6,221 nucleotides of DNA from Saprospiraceae bacterium (GTDB lineage Bacteria > Bacteroidota > Bacteroidia > Chitinophagales > Saprospiraceae): contig JADZFP010000142.1 of NCBI GenBank assembly GCA_020849825.1, forward strand, positions 1 through 6,221. Direction: 5' to 3'. The first letter of the stretch is position 1. Each line of letters begins with the position of its first letter. The notes below the pieces were generated by a model that saw nothing but the letters and a program-made list of their open reading frames with translations, ran no database searches and was not told the origin of the DNA. The position numbers were made by a program, and so were the translations under genes. This document shows, piece by piece, positions 1 through 5,341 of the stretch.

Positions 1-428
1 AGCGCAGTCATTCCGCCAAATGGCAAAGCGGCGGCTTCTTCATGGCTGAAATTATCGGGTTTGTAGGCCAATGCACCCGATTCGGGGAGGCACAGGTATT
101 CGGCGTGTGCGCCCATCACCATCGCCGTGGCCCCGAACAAGGCGTCGCCGACCCGGTATTTCGTGACGTTTTTTCCCACAGCCTCTACCACGCCCGACCA
201 TACGCCACCGAGTATCGGTTTGCGCGGTCGAAACAGGCCAAATACAAAACGTACCGCAAACGGATCGGCCCTGCGCAGCCTGCTGTCGGCCGAATTGACG
301 GCCGTGGCGTGAATTTTCAGGAGAACTTCGTGGTCGGCTGGCACGGGTTTGTCGACTGTTTCGATTTTCACGACTTCCGGAGCGCCATAACGACGGTATA
401 CCGCCGCTTTCATTGTTGTTGCTTTCAT
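1..428 (-). CDS. Zinc-independent MDR alcohol dehydrogenase / quinone oxidoreductase-like protein (N-terminal part, runs off left edge)
   Basis: The first 142 codons of a medium-chain dehydrogenase/reductase (MDR), cut by the window edge. Visible is the GroES-like substrate domain: the family start MKAAVYRRYG (residues 6-15), the NSADSRLRR segment (45-53) at the place where zinc enzymes carry their catalytic Cys, the glycine-rich GGVWSGVVEAVG (74-85), the turn YRVGDALFG (91-99), and EEAAALPFGG (130-139), which leads into the nucleotide-binding half outside the window. The missing Cys points to the zinc-free quinone oxidoreductase-like branch, which as a family uses NAD(P)H to reduce quinones or enones in the cytoplasm; the substrate here is unknown. 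The start is uncertain: ATG at 428, or ATG at 413, which gives the canonical MKAAVY N-terminus. Neither has a clear ribosome binding site. The gene lies 71 bp behind the Crp-type regulator on the same strand and could be its target. The family is certain; the substrate is not. Confidence 0.9.
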   Translation of the reverse strand, partial: MKATTMKAAVYRRYGAPEVVKIETVDKPVPADHEVLLKIHATAVNSADSRLRRADPFAVRFVFGLFRPRKPILGGVWSGVVEAVGKNVTKYRVGDALFGATAMVMGAHAEYLCLPESGALAYKPDNFSHEEAAALPFGGMTA

Positions 429-452
429 TGCACTTGAATCATTTTAGTGCAA
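428..452. repeat. 7-bp perfect inverted repeat over the oxidoreductase start
   Basis: TTGCACT (428-434) and AGTGCAA (446-452) are exact reverse complements separated by 11 bp. The left arm reaches the A of the upstream ATG (428), and the right arm overlaps GACCTTTG (457-450, minus), which resembles the Bacteroidota -7 box TAnnTTTG except at its first base. No TTTG -33 box lies at the right distance, so I do not claim a promoter. The position suits an operator or an mRNA hairpin over the start codon; both are inference. Confidence 0.5.
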
Positions 453-499
453 AGGTCAGTGTATGCGAGGCAGCGCTTCATTGACTTTGGTTAATAAAA

Positions 500-1087
500 T
501 CAATCTGCTTTGATGGTAATTCGTTTCCTGATCCGGCTCAACGACTCGGGTTTGACACCCAGATAACTCGCCAGATGATACTGCGGGACGCGTTCGAGCA
601 GATCAGGGCGGGTCGCCAGCAACTGACGGTAACGCTCTTCCGGACTGCTGAGAATAAATGTCGACAACTGGTCCTGGCTTTTACCCAATTCTTCTTCTAT
701 TGCCAGACGGCTTACTGGTTCCAGACGTGGAAATTTGGCAAAAAACAGAGCTTCCTGTTCCGGCGATCCGACCGTGACAATGGTGTCTTCCAGGCAAGAC
801 AAGTAGTACTTTGAGGCTTCCTGCCGGAAAGTGCCGCCATACGGCGTCACCGGCTGGCCCTCGGTGTAAAAATTGGTCGTTCTTTCCTCTCCGTCGACGA
901 GGAAATACTGCCGCACGCAGCCTTTCAGGACAAAATAGCACAGCTTGGCCACCTGCCCCTCTTTCAGCAGGAAGGCTCCTTTTTTGAAGGCTTTTACCTT
1001 GATGGTTTTTACAATTTCTTCGGCTTCGCCCTGACTGAGCGTAGTAAACTGGGCGATATAGCGCAGAATTTCCTCTTCCGGTTTCAT
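500..1087 (-). CDS. Crp/Fnr-family transcriptional regulator
   Basis: A 195-residue cytoplasmic DNA-binding regulator. Residues about 5-120 form a cyclic-nucleotide-binding-like beta-roll (FKKGAFLLKEGQ at 34-45, YFVLKGCVRQYF at 51-62, EERTTNFYTEGQ at 67-78). Residues about 148-190 hold a short winged helix-turn-helix with the recognition segment VPQYHLASYLGVKPESLSRIRKRI split over 167-190, typical of small Bacteroidota Crp/Fnr proteins. The cAMP-contacting Glu and Arg-Ser/Thr pattern of E. coli Crp is not seen, and there is no N-terminal cysteine cluster for an Fnr-type iron-sulphur centre, so the effector is unknown. The ATG at 1087 comes only 9 bp after the dioxygenase stop codon, so the gene is almost surely translated from the same mRNA and ends the operon. 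Autoregulation and control of the downstream oxidoreductase are plausible but inferred. It could activate or repress. Confidence 0.93.
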   Translation of the reverse strand: MKPEEEILRYIAQFTTLSQGEAEEIVKTIKVKAFKKGAFLLKEGQVAKLCYFVLKGCVRQYFLVDGEERTTNFYTEGQPVTPYGGTFRQEASKYYLSCLEDTIVTVGSPEQEALFFAKFPRLEPVSRLAIEEELGKSQDQLSTFILSSPEERYRQLLATRPDLLERVPQYHLASYLGVKPESLSRIRKRITIKAD

Positions 1088-1096
1088 ACAGCGAAG

Positions 1097-1987
1097 TTAC
1101 GCCTTATCCACTTTCACTGAAGTCATGGTCAATGCACCGGCCACGGCTTTATCGTTAAAAAACGACGACGCCTCGTCTTTTTCCTGCAAGGCTAGCACGT
1201 ACAGCAAGGGCAAAAAATGCTCCGGCGTGGGAATGGCGAGATCGAACGAACGGCCCTGCGTCTGAAAATTGACCAGGGGTTGGTGATCGCCCGAGCGGAT
1301 CGCGGTTTTCATTTTGTCGCTGGCCTCGGTTGCCCAGTCGAAAGCGTAGTCCACTTCGTTCAGGCGGTCCCAGGCGACCAGGCGCAGGTTGTGCACCATA
1401 TTGCCGCTGCCGACGATCAGTACGCCTTTACGGCGCAGGGCGGCCAGTTCGCGGGCCAGTTCGTAGTGGTATTGCGGCGGTTTACTATAATCCAGGCTCA
1501 TCTGGATGACGGGTACATCGGCTTTGGGATACAGGTGTTTGATCACCGACCAGGCGCCATGATCGAGCCCCCAGTTGTGAGCGAGTCCGACCTGCGTTTT
1601 GCTCACCATTCCCTGCACTTCCTTCGCCAGTTCGGGGTGGCCGGGCGCCGGGTATTGCACCTCGAACAAAGCCCTGGGGAACCCGCCGAAGTCGTGTATG
1701 GTGCGCGGATGGTCCATGGCAGTGACGAAGGTTCCACGCGTCTCCCAGTGGGCGGAAATACACAATACGGCAGTTGGAGTGGGCATTTCCTGGCCCGTTT
1801 TGCGAAAACCGGACACGAATTCATTTTCCTCGATGGCGTTCATCGGGCTGCCGTGCCCCAGAAAAAGGGCAGGCATGCGTTCGGTGTTGCCGAGTTCGCC
1901 GGCAAACTGATTTAAACTGCTGAGTTTCATAGCAACACCGGCCACCGGCAGAGCAGCCATTAGTTTCAGGAATTGTTTTCTGTTCAT
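1097..1987 (-). CDS. ygiD: DODA-type extradiol aromatic ring-opening dioxygenase (YgiD-like)
   Basis: A class III extradiol dioxygenase of the 4,5-DOPA dioxygenase (YgiD/LigB-like) family, which opens catechol rings with a metal held by histidines. Numbered from the GTG at 1996, the family motifs are GHGSPMNAI (47-55, His48), SAHW (81-84, His83), DHGAW (145-149, His146), GSGNMVHNL (196-204, His202) and TPEHFLPL (257-264, His260). The spacing of His48, His83 and His260 matches the metal ligands I recall for E. coli YgiD (22, 57, 234), so the site looks intact. The protein has some 25-35 extra N-terminal residues: NRKQFLKLMAALPVAGVAM resembles a degenerate Tat-type signal (RK instead of RR) or an N-terminal anchor, so export is possible. 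Start: ATG at 1987, 5 bp past the lipoprotein stop, is preferred; GTG at 1996 would overlap that stop by 4 bp (GTGA) and give 299 residues. The natural substrate is unknown; many bacterial homologues are annotated as DOPA dioxygenase without proof. Confidence 0.93.
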   Translation of the reverse strand: MNRKQFLKLMAALPVAGVAMKLSSLNQFAGELGNTERMPALFLGHGSPMNAIEENEFVSGFRKTGQEMPTPTAVLCISAHWETRGTFVTAMDHPRTIHDFGGFPRALFEVQYPAPGHPELAKEVQGMVSKTQVGLAHNWGLDHGAWSVIKHLYPKADVPVIQMSLDYSKPPQYHYELARELAALRRKGVLIVGSGNMVHNLRLVAWDRLNEVDYAFDWATEASDKMKTAIRSGDHQPLVNFQTQGRSFDLAIPTPEHFLPLLYVLALQEKDEASSFFNDKAVAGALTMTSVKVDKA

Positions 1988-1992
1988 ATTAT

Positions 1993-2544
1993 TCACTGAA
2001 ATGGTTCCGCCGGAACCTTAGGTTCTACATCCCACATTGCCGTTACGTTGACAATCTTCCAGCCATCGGCTTGTTTTTCCATGATGCGCGTTTCCTGGCT
2101 GACGCGGTAGAATTTCTTGTCCTGATCGGCATTGTACTGTTTCCAGATCAGGTAAGCCGTTTTTTCGTTAAAAAACTTGACCTGTGGGGTATCCCGTTTG
2201 TATTCGGGATGGATGATATTTTTCCCGTTTTTATAATACTTTTCGATCCATTCTTTTCCCTGGGCATTGATTTTTTCCCAACCCACTGCTGCGCTGGAGG
2301 TGCCGTCGCTGTTGTTCCAGGCTTGCATGGCATAGGGTTCGTGGCTCCAGTTGCTGGCCCAGGCTTCATAATTGCCATCGAAAAAAGATTTGGTTTCATT
2401 GTCGATCACTTTCATGATCTCGGCGGTGTCGGCCGTTTCGTCAAATTTCGGGAGTTCCGCAGCGGGCGTCGTCTGCCGAGGCTGACAGGCTTGAAAAAGC
2501 AAGGCAGACGAGATTGCAAAAAACAGAAAGGTCAGTTTTCTCAT
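1993..2544 (-). CDS. SnoaL/NTF2-like (DUF4440-type) lipoprotein
   Basis: A 183-residue predicted lipoprotein. The N-terminus MRKLTFLFFAISSALLFQAC has a basic start, a hydrophobic core and a lipobox LFQAC with the lipidated Cys at residue 20. A Pro/Thr-rich linker follows, and then an alpha+beta domain from about 39 to 173. The pattern resembles NTF2-like/SnoaL or DUF4440 folds: an N-terminal helix IMKVIDNETKSFFDGNYEAW (43-62) and late strands TAYLIWKQYN (129-138), YRVSQETRIMEK (146-157) and DGWKIVNVTAMWD (160-172). These folds bind small hydrophobic ligands or act as accessory domains; no catalytic residues can be assigned, so the function is unknown. It opens the operon: 5 bp or a 4-bp overlap links it to the dioxygenase gene, and a consensus promoter lies 30 bp upstream. 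Shared transcription suggests it serves the dioxygenase step at the envelope, which is inference. The lipoprotein call is firm, the fold moderately so. Confidence 0.87.
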   Translation of the reverse strand: MRKLTFLFFAISSALLFQACQPRQTTPAAELPKFDETADTAEIMKVIDNETKSFFDGNYEAWASNWSHEPYAMQAWNNSDGTSSAAVGWEKINAQGKEWIEKYYKNGKNIIHPEYKRDTPQVKFFNEKTAYLIWKQYNADQDKKFYRVSQETRIMEKQADGWKIVNVTAMWDVEPKVPAEPFQ

Positions 2545-2573
2545 GATTCAGGAAATGATTTTTTGTTCATGAG

Positions 2574-2604
2574 CAAAGGTAATCATTTCTGTATCAATCC
2601 CAAA
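2574..2604 (-). promoter_or_regulatory. Consensus Bacteroidota promoter for the lipoprotein-dioxygenase-regulator operon
   Basis: On the minus strand, TTTG (2604-2601) is followed by 19 bp and TACCTTTG (2581-2574), an exact match to the Bacteroidota primary sigma factor consensus TTTG-N19-21-TAnnTTTG. Transcription should start near 2567-2570, giving a leader of about 25 nt before the ATG at 2544. The -33 box lies inside the last codons of the aminopeptidase gene (stop at 2596-2594), so the operon starts independently, with no room for a terminator between the two units. Confidence 0.8.
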
Positions 2605-3358
2605 CACCATTTCCGGCAGTTAAAATAATCGGCTGGCCGTCGGTCACGACAATGGTATGTTCGTGTTGCGCCATAAAACCGCCCCGGTCGCCGACCATCG
2701 TCCAGCCATCGGGCAAAGTCGCGGCGTAACGGGAGTCGGTAGAAATAAACGTTTCGATGGCGACCACCGAATTCTTTCGGAAGCGCGTCCTGTTAAAGCG
2801 GTCGCGAAAATTGGCGATCTCATGCGGCTCCTCATGCAAACTCCTTCCAATGCCATGCCCCATCAGGTTTCGGATCACCTTAAAGCCGCGCTTTTTCGCC
2901 TCCGTTTCCATCAGATGCCCGACCTCGGAAATTCGTACGCCATCGCGAATACGACCGATGGCCAGCGCCAGAATCTGGCGGGATGCATCGACGAGGCGGC
3001 TGTGCCTGTAGGGATCGGCGTTTAAGACGAAAGAGCAACCATTATCGGCCCAGAAACCGTCCAATTCGGCCGACACGTCGATGTTGATTAGGTCGCCTTC
3101 CTGCAAAATCGTTCGATCGGACGGAATGCCGTGGCAAAATTCGCGGTTGACGGATATGCAGGTCCAGCCCGGAAAGCCATACGCCAAAGCCGGAGCGGAG
3201 CGGGCGCCAAAACCCGACAACATTTTTCCGCCGAACAAATCGAGTTGCCTGGTGCTCATGCCCGGGCGGGCGTGTTCACGCATGGCTTTCAGGGTCAGGG
3301 CAACAACTTCCGCCGCTTTTTTGAGGCCCAGCAGATCGGACATTTTGGAAATTGACAT
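2594..3358 (-). CDS. map: Type I methionine aminopeptidase
   Basis: Cytoplasmic metalloprotease that removes the initiator Met from new proteins. From the chosen ATG at 3358 it is 254 residues long, close to the 264 of E. coli Map. All expected active-site residues are visible: His76 (CHGIP), metal ligands Asp94 (INIDVSAEL), Asp105 (WADNG), His168 (MGHGIG), Glu202 (AIETF) and Glu233 (QHEHT). There is no N-terminal zinc-finger or SH3-binding extension. An in-frame ATG at 3415 would add 19 residues rich in Cys/Phe/Tyr that do not resemble the family and cover a repeat-rich leader; the start at MSISKMSDLL fits better. Bacteroidota usually carry their housekeeping map in the ribosomal-protein cluster next to secY; the neighbours here are unrelated, so this is probably a second paralogue. 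The SDR gene ends 90 bp upstream. Family and activity are near certain; the paralogue status is inference. Confidence 0.96.
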   Translation of the reverse strand: MSISKMSDLLGLKKAAEVVALTLKAMREHARPGMSTRQLDLFGGKMLSGFGARSAPALAYGFPGWTCISVNREFCHGIPSDRTILQEGDLINIDVSAELDGFWADNGCSFVLNADPYRHSRLVDASRQILALAIGRIRDGVRISEVGHLMETEAKKRGFKVIRNLMGHGIGRSLHEEPHEIANFRDRFNRTRFRKNSVVAIETFISTDSRYAATLPDGWTMVGDRGGFMAQHEHTIVVTDGQPIILTAGNGVWD

Positions 3359-3364
3359 AAAAAA

Positions 3365-3444
3365 ACTGTTTCTACACGACAGGTATGACGCGTAAAAACA
3401 GTCATTAAAACGCAATGGTTTCGGTAAGGATCAAAAAAACAGTC
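3365..3444. repeat. Short direct and inverted repeats in the leader of map
   Basis: The 10-mer AAAAACAGTC occurs at 3394-3403 and again at 3435-3444, 41 bp apart or about four helical turns. The inverted heptamer ACTGTTT sits at 3365-3371, just upstream of the map start codon, and can pair with AAACAGT at 3396-3402. The spacer from 3359 to 3448 holds no gene. No good TTTG/TAnnTTTG promoter pair was found in it. The repeats may be regulator sites, or chance in A/T-rich DNA. Confidence 0.35.
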
Positions 3445-3448
3445 TGCA

Positions 3449-4204
3449 CTAAATATTGATTCCGCCTGAGACTTCGATTCGTTGCCCATTGACCCACTTG
3501 CTCTCATCAGAACACAAAAAAGCCACGACACTGCCGATATCATCGGCCTGACCGACGCGGCCCAGGGAAGTCATGCCGGAAAGTCGTTCTTTGAGTTGCG
3601 GGTTGGAGCGGATCGCGGCGCCATTGAAATCGGTTTCTATAGGACCCGGCGCTACAACATTGGCACGGATACCGCGACGCCCGAATTCTTTGGCGATATA
3701 ACGCGTAAGCACTTCAATTGCGCCTTTCATGGAGGCGTAGATGGAGTAACCCGGCAGGCAAAATCGCGTCGTTCCGGTAGAGATATTGACGATCCCGCCG
3801 CCATCATTCATCAGCGGCAACAGTTTTTGGGTTAAGAAGTAAACCCCTTTGAAATGTACATTCATAAAGTCGTCGAATTGCGCTGCCGTGGCCTGTGCCA
3901 TGGGAATTGTTGCGCCCATGCCGGCATTATTGACTAAAAAATCGAGTTTTCGCCCCCCGAACTTATCGTCGAGCAAGCGCTGAAGGCGAGGGGCAAAGTC
4001 GTCGAGCGAATCGAATTTCAACAAATCCAGCTGGATAGCGGCCGCAACCGTGCCCGCCTGCTCGAGCTTGGAAACGACTTCCCCGGCAGCCTGTTCGCCG
4101 CTTTGCCAGGTCACGACCACATCGAGGCCTTTTGCTGCGATCGCCTGTGCCATATCTTTCCCCAGGCCGCGGCTCCCGCCCGTTACAAGTGCAATTTTTT
4201 TCAT
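3449..4204 (-). CDS. SDR-family NAD(P)-dependent oxidoreductase
   Basis: A classical short-chain dehydrogenase/reductase of 251 residues, the usual size, acting in the cytoplasm on an unknown carbonyl or alcohol substrate. In order: cofactor motif TGGSRGLG (8-15) for the Rossmann fold, an acidic turn LDLL (59-62), NNAG (92-95), the structural Asn115 (NVHFKG), the catalytic Tyr156 and Lys160 (YSIYASMKG), and the PGPIETDF loop (187-194). The position 13 residues before Tyr156, normally the catalytic Ser, is Thr143 (NISTGTTRF), preceded by Ser142; Thr can often replace Ser, so activity is still likely. The C-terminal VNGQRIEVSGGINI is the common FabG-like ending. The start at 4204 (MKKIALVTGG) is clear. 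It follows the AraC regulator gene by 109 bp, a common regulator-target arrangement, and a promoter candidate lies in that gap. The FabG-like resemblance does not prove a fatty-acid role. Confidence 0.95.
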   Translation of the reverse strand: MKKIALVTGGSRGLGKDMAQAIAAKGLDVVVTWQSGEQAAGEVVSKLEQAGTVAAAIQLDLLKFDSLDDFAPRLQRLLDDKFGGRKLDFLVNNAGMGATIPMAQATAAQFDDFMNVHFKGVYFLTQKLLPLMNDGGGIVNISTGTTRFCLPGYSIYASMKGAIEVLTRYIAKEFGRRGIRANVVAPGPIETDFNGAAIRSNPQLKERLSGMTSLGRVGQADDIGSVVAFLCSDESKWVNGQRIEVSGGINI

Positions 4205-4213
4205 GGAAAAGTT

Positions 4214-4239
4214 TGTCCTGCTTTTAGTTTAAAAGGACA
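4214..4239 (-). promoter_or_regulatory. Possible 5'-UTR hairpin in front of the SDR gene
   Basis: On the mRNA strand TGTCCT (4239-4234) can pair with AGGACA (4219-4214), and a further A/T helix of three to four pairs closes a small loop after a two-base GC bulge. The only Shine-Dalgarno-like sequence before the SDR start, AGGA (4219-4216), lies in the 3' arm, 11 nt from the ATG, so the hairpin would hide it. Bacteroidota depend little on such sites, so a function is speculative. Confidence 0.35.
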
Positions 4240-4276
4240 GGGCAAAATTGCGCCGGGATGGAAAATCTAACTTTGG

Positions 4277-4309
4277 CAAAAATTTCAAAAATTGTGTTTT
4301 TCGATCAAA
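4277..4309 (-). promoter_or_regulatory. Probable promoter of the SDR gene
   Basis: On the minus strand TTTG (4309-4306), a 21-bp spacer and AATTTTTG (4284-4277) match TTTG-N19-21-TAnnTTTG except for the first T of the -7 box. Transcription would start near 4270, leaving a leader of about 65 nt that contains the hairpin at 4239-4214. The region is A/T-rich, so a chance match is possible. CAAAAATT occurs twice with a 9-bp period (4277-4284 and 4286-4293), one copy being the -7 box itself. Confidence 0.45.
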
Positions 4310-4313
4310 TCTT

Positions 4314-5195
4314 TCAAACCAGCAAGGTCTGCCTTTTCTGAATCGAATATTGTTTGGGCGACACCCCAAACTTCTGCCCAAAAGCCTTGATAAAATGCGG
4401 CACGTTGTCGTAACCGACCTCCTGTACGACTTCTGTAATGCTTGTAATGCTGTTGGCCAGTATTTTTGCCGCAAGATCGAGCCGGCGGTCGATCAGCCAT
4501 TGTTTGGGCGACATTCCGCCAAACTGGGTTTTGAAATCGCGCCGGAAACTCGCCACCGAGCGGCCCGTCAGGTAGGCGAAGTCCTCGATGCTAAGCGGCC
4601 TGGTAAAATTGGTTTCCATAAACTCACGCAAACTGCGGCGTTCGCGATTGTTAAGGTTCGTGATGAGGCCGGCAAACTGTCCGTCGGGACTGGCCGAATG
4701 GATCAAATAAAGCAATTCAGCCAGTTTGATCTGCGCCAGCTGACGTGATTGGGCCGTTTGGCTGGGGTAGGTTCGCAGCAGATTGTCGACGAATCCTGAA
4801 ACAACGGGATGGGCTCCGAGCAGCGCCGGCTCTGCAGTAACAGCGCGCTGGGGAGGCAAATCGAGGGTTTCAACAAAAGATTCCAGCGTCTTTTTTTCAA
4901 AGAAAAACATCAGCGCTTCAAAATCACCGGATTCGGGCAGAATATCGGATACTGTGTAGATGCCCTTGGGCAGTAAAACCATATTACCCTCCGTTACTTC
5001 CAGCAAGCGGTCTTCCGCGCCTTCGACGCGCAGCTTTCCACGCCGCACGAAAGTAATGGCATGAGTCGATATAAAACCTTCCTTGCCCCAAAGCGGGTTA
5101 TTCAACCTTTTGTGCAAAATGCAGGAATGTCCATCAGCCAACAAGGTTCTGATGTCCGGATTGTCAAAAAAATGTTGGGGCAGCACTTTTGTCAT
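4314..5195 (-). CDS. AraC-family transcriptional regulator with cupin-like sensor domain
   Basis: A 293-residue regulator counted from the ATG at 5195 (MTKVLPQHFFDNPDIRTLL). The N-terminal half is a cupin-like ligand-sensing domain (ISTHAITFVRRGKLRVEG, then NMVLLPKGIYTVSD). The last hundred residues are the double helix-turn-helix of AraC/XylS proteins: first motif IEDFAYLTGRSVASFRRDF followed by GMSPKQWLIDRRLDLA, second motif ITEVVQEVGYDN and then PHFIKAFGQKFGVSPKQY, the family signature. An in-frame ATG at 5264 would add 23 residues (MIRLASLNFF...) with no family resemblance; the shorter start is preferred, though no ribosome binding site settles it. The effector is not evident. It probably acts on the SDR gene 109 bp downstream and perhaps on itself; this rests only on adjacency. 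guaA ends 143 bp upstream, and no consensus promoter is visible in that gap. Confidence 0.94.
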   Translation of the reverse strand: MTKVLPQHFFDNPDIRTLLADGHSCILHKRLNNPLWGKEGFISTHAITFVRRGKLRVEGAEDRLLEVTEGNMVLLPKGIYTVSDILPESGDFEALMFFFEKKTLESFVETLDLPPQRAVTAEPALLGAHPVVSGFVDNLLRTYPSQTAQSRQLAQIKLAELLYLIHSASPDGQFAGLITNLNNRERRSLREFMETNFTRPLSIEDFAYLTGRSVASFRRDFKTQFGGMSPKQWLIDRRLDLAAKILANSITSITEVVQEVGYDNVPHFIKAFGQKFGVSPKQYSIQKRQTLLV

Positions 5196-5273
5196 GGGAA
5201 TAGAGAAATTGAATGTTGGAGGATGCCAGGAAATGAAGAAATTTAGGCTCGCCAGCCGAATCATCGTGTAATT

Positions 5274-5341
5274 TGATATTCCGAACCACGAAAACTACCC
5301 TTTTATCAAATCCTCGAATCCTCGCATCCTCCTGAATATCA
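5274..5341. repeat. 8-bp inverted repeat enclosing three tandem 8-bp repeats behind guaA
   Basis: On the plus strand ATCCTCGA, ATCCTCGC and ATCCTCCT follow each other without a gap (5310-5333); read in the direction of transcription this is GAGGAT repeated three times with variable ends, starting a few bases after the guaA stop codon. The block is enclosed by TGATATTC (5274-5281) and its exact reverse complement GAATATCA (5334-5341), the latter containing the guaA stop. The 52-bp separation and lack of a T-run make an intrinsic terminator unlikely. The rest of the spacer 5196-5338 holds nothing I recognise. Confidence 0.5.

Noticed and set aside
42..437. Plus-strand open frame of 131 residues opposite the oxidoreductase gene
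   Set aside because: It lies antisense to a clear MDR coding frame, has low-complexity His/Phe/Cys content, and resembles no family.
1217..1915. Plus-strand open frame of 232 residues opposite the dioxygenase gene
   Set aside because: It is the shadow of the minus-strand dioxygenase, in which all family motifs are found; no domain is visible in the antisense product.
2541..2570. Nine-codon leader peptide (ATG at 2570) overlapping the lipoprotein start
   Set aside because: The predicted transcription start is at or after this ATG, so it would probably not be translated; the codons show no attenuation pattern.
2071..2628. Plus-strand open frame of 185 residues with many hydrophobic residues opposite the lipoprotein
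   Set aside because: The hydrophobic look arises from reverse complementing charged codons. The minus-strand frame has a lipobox, a fold pattern and a promoter.
3359..3415. Extended start for the methionine aminopeptidase (19 more residues)
   Set aside because: The extension is unlike any Map N-terminus, covers repeat-rich spacer DNA, and the core begins at the usual place from 3358.
4277..4306. A/T-rich pairing behind the AraC gene as an intrinsic terminator
   Set aside because: The possible stem has only five A/T pairs with no G/C content, and the region is better explained as promoter DNA of the SDR gene.
5300..5332. AGGAGG directly followed by ATG and a ten-codon frame behind guaA
   Set aside because: There is no spacing between the AGGAGG and the ATG, and the frame falls within the tandem repeat, so the match is a by-product of the GAGGAT units.
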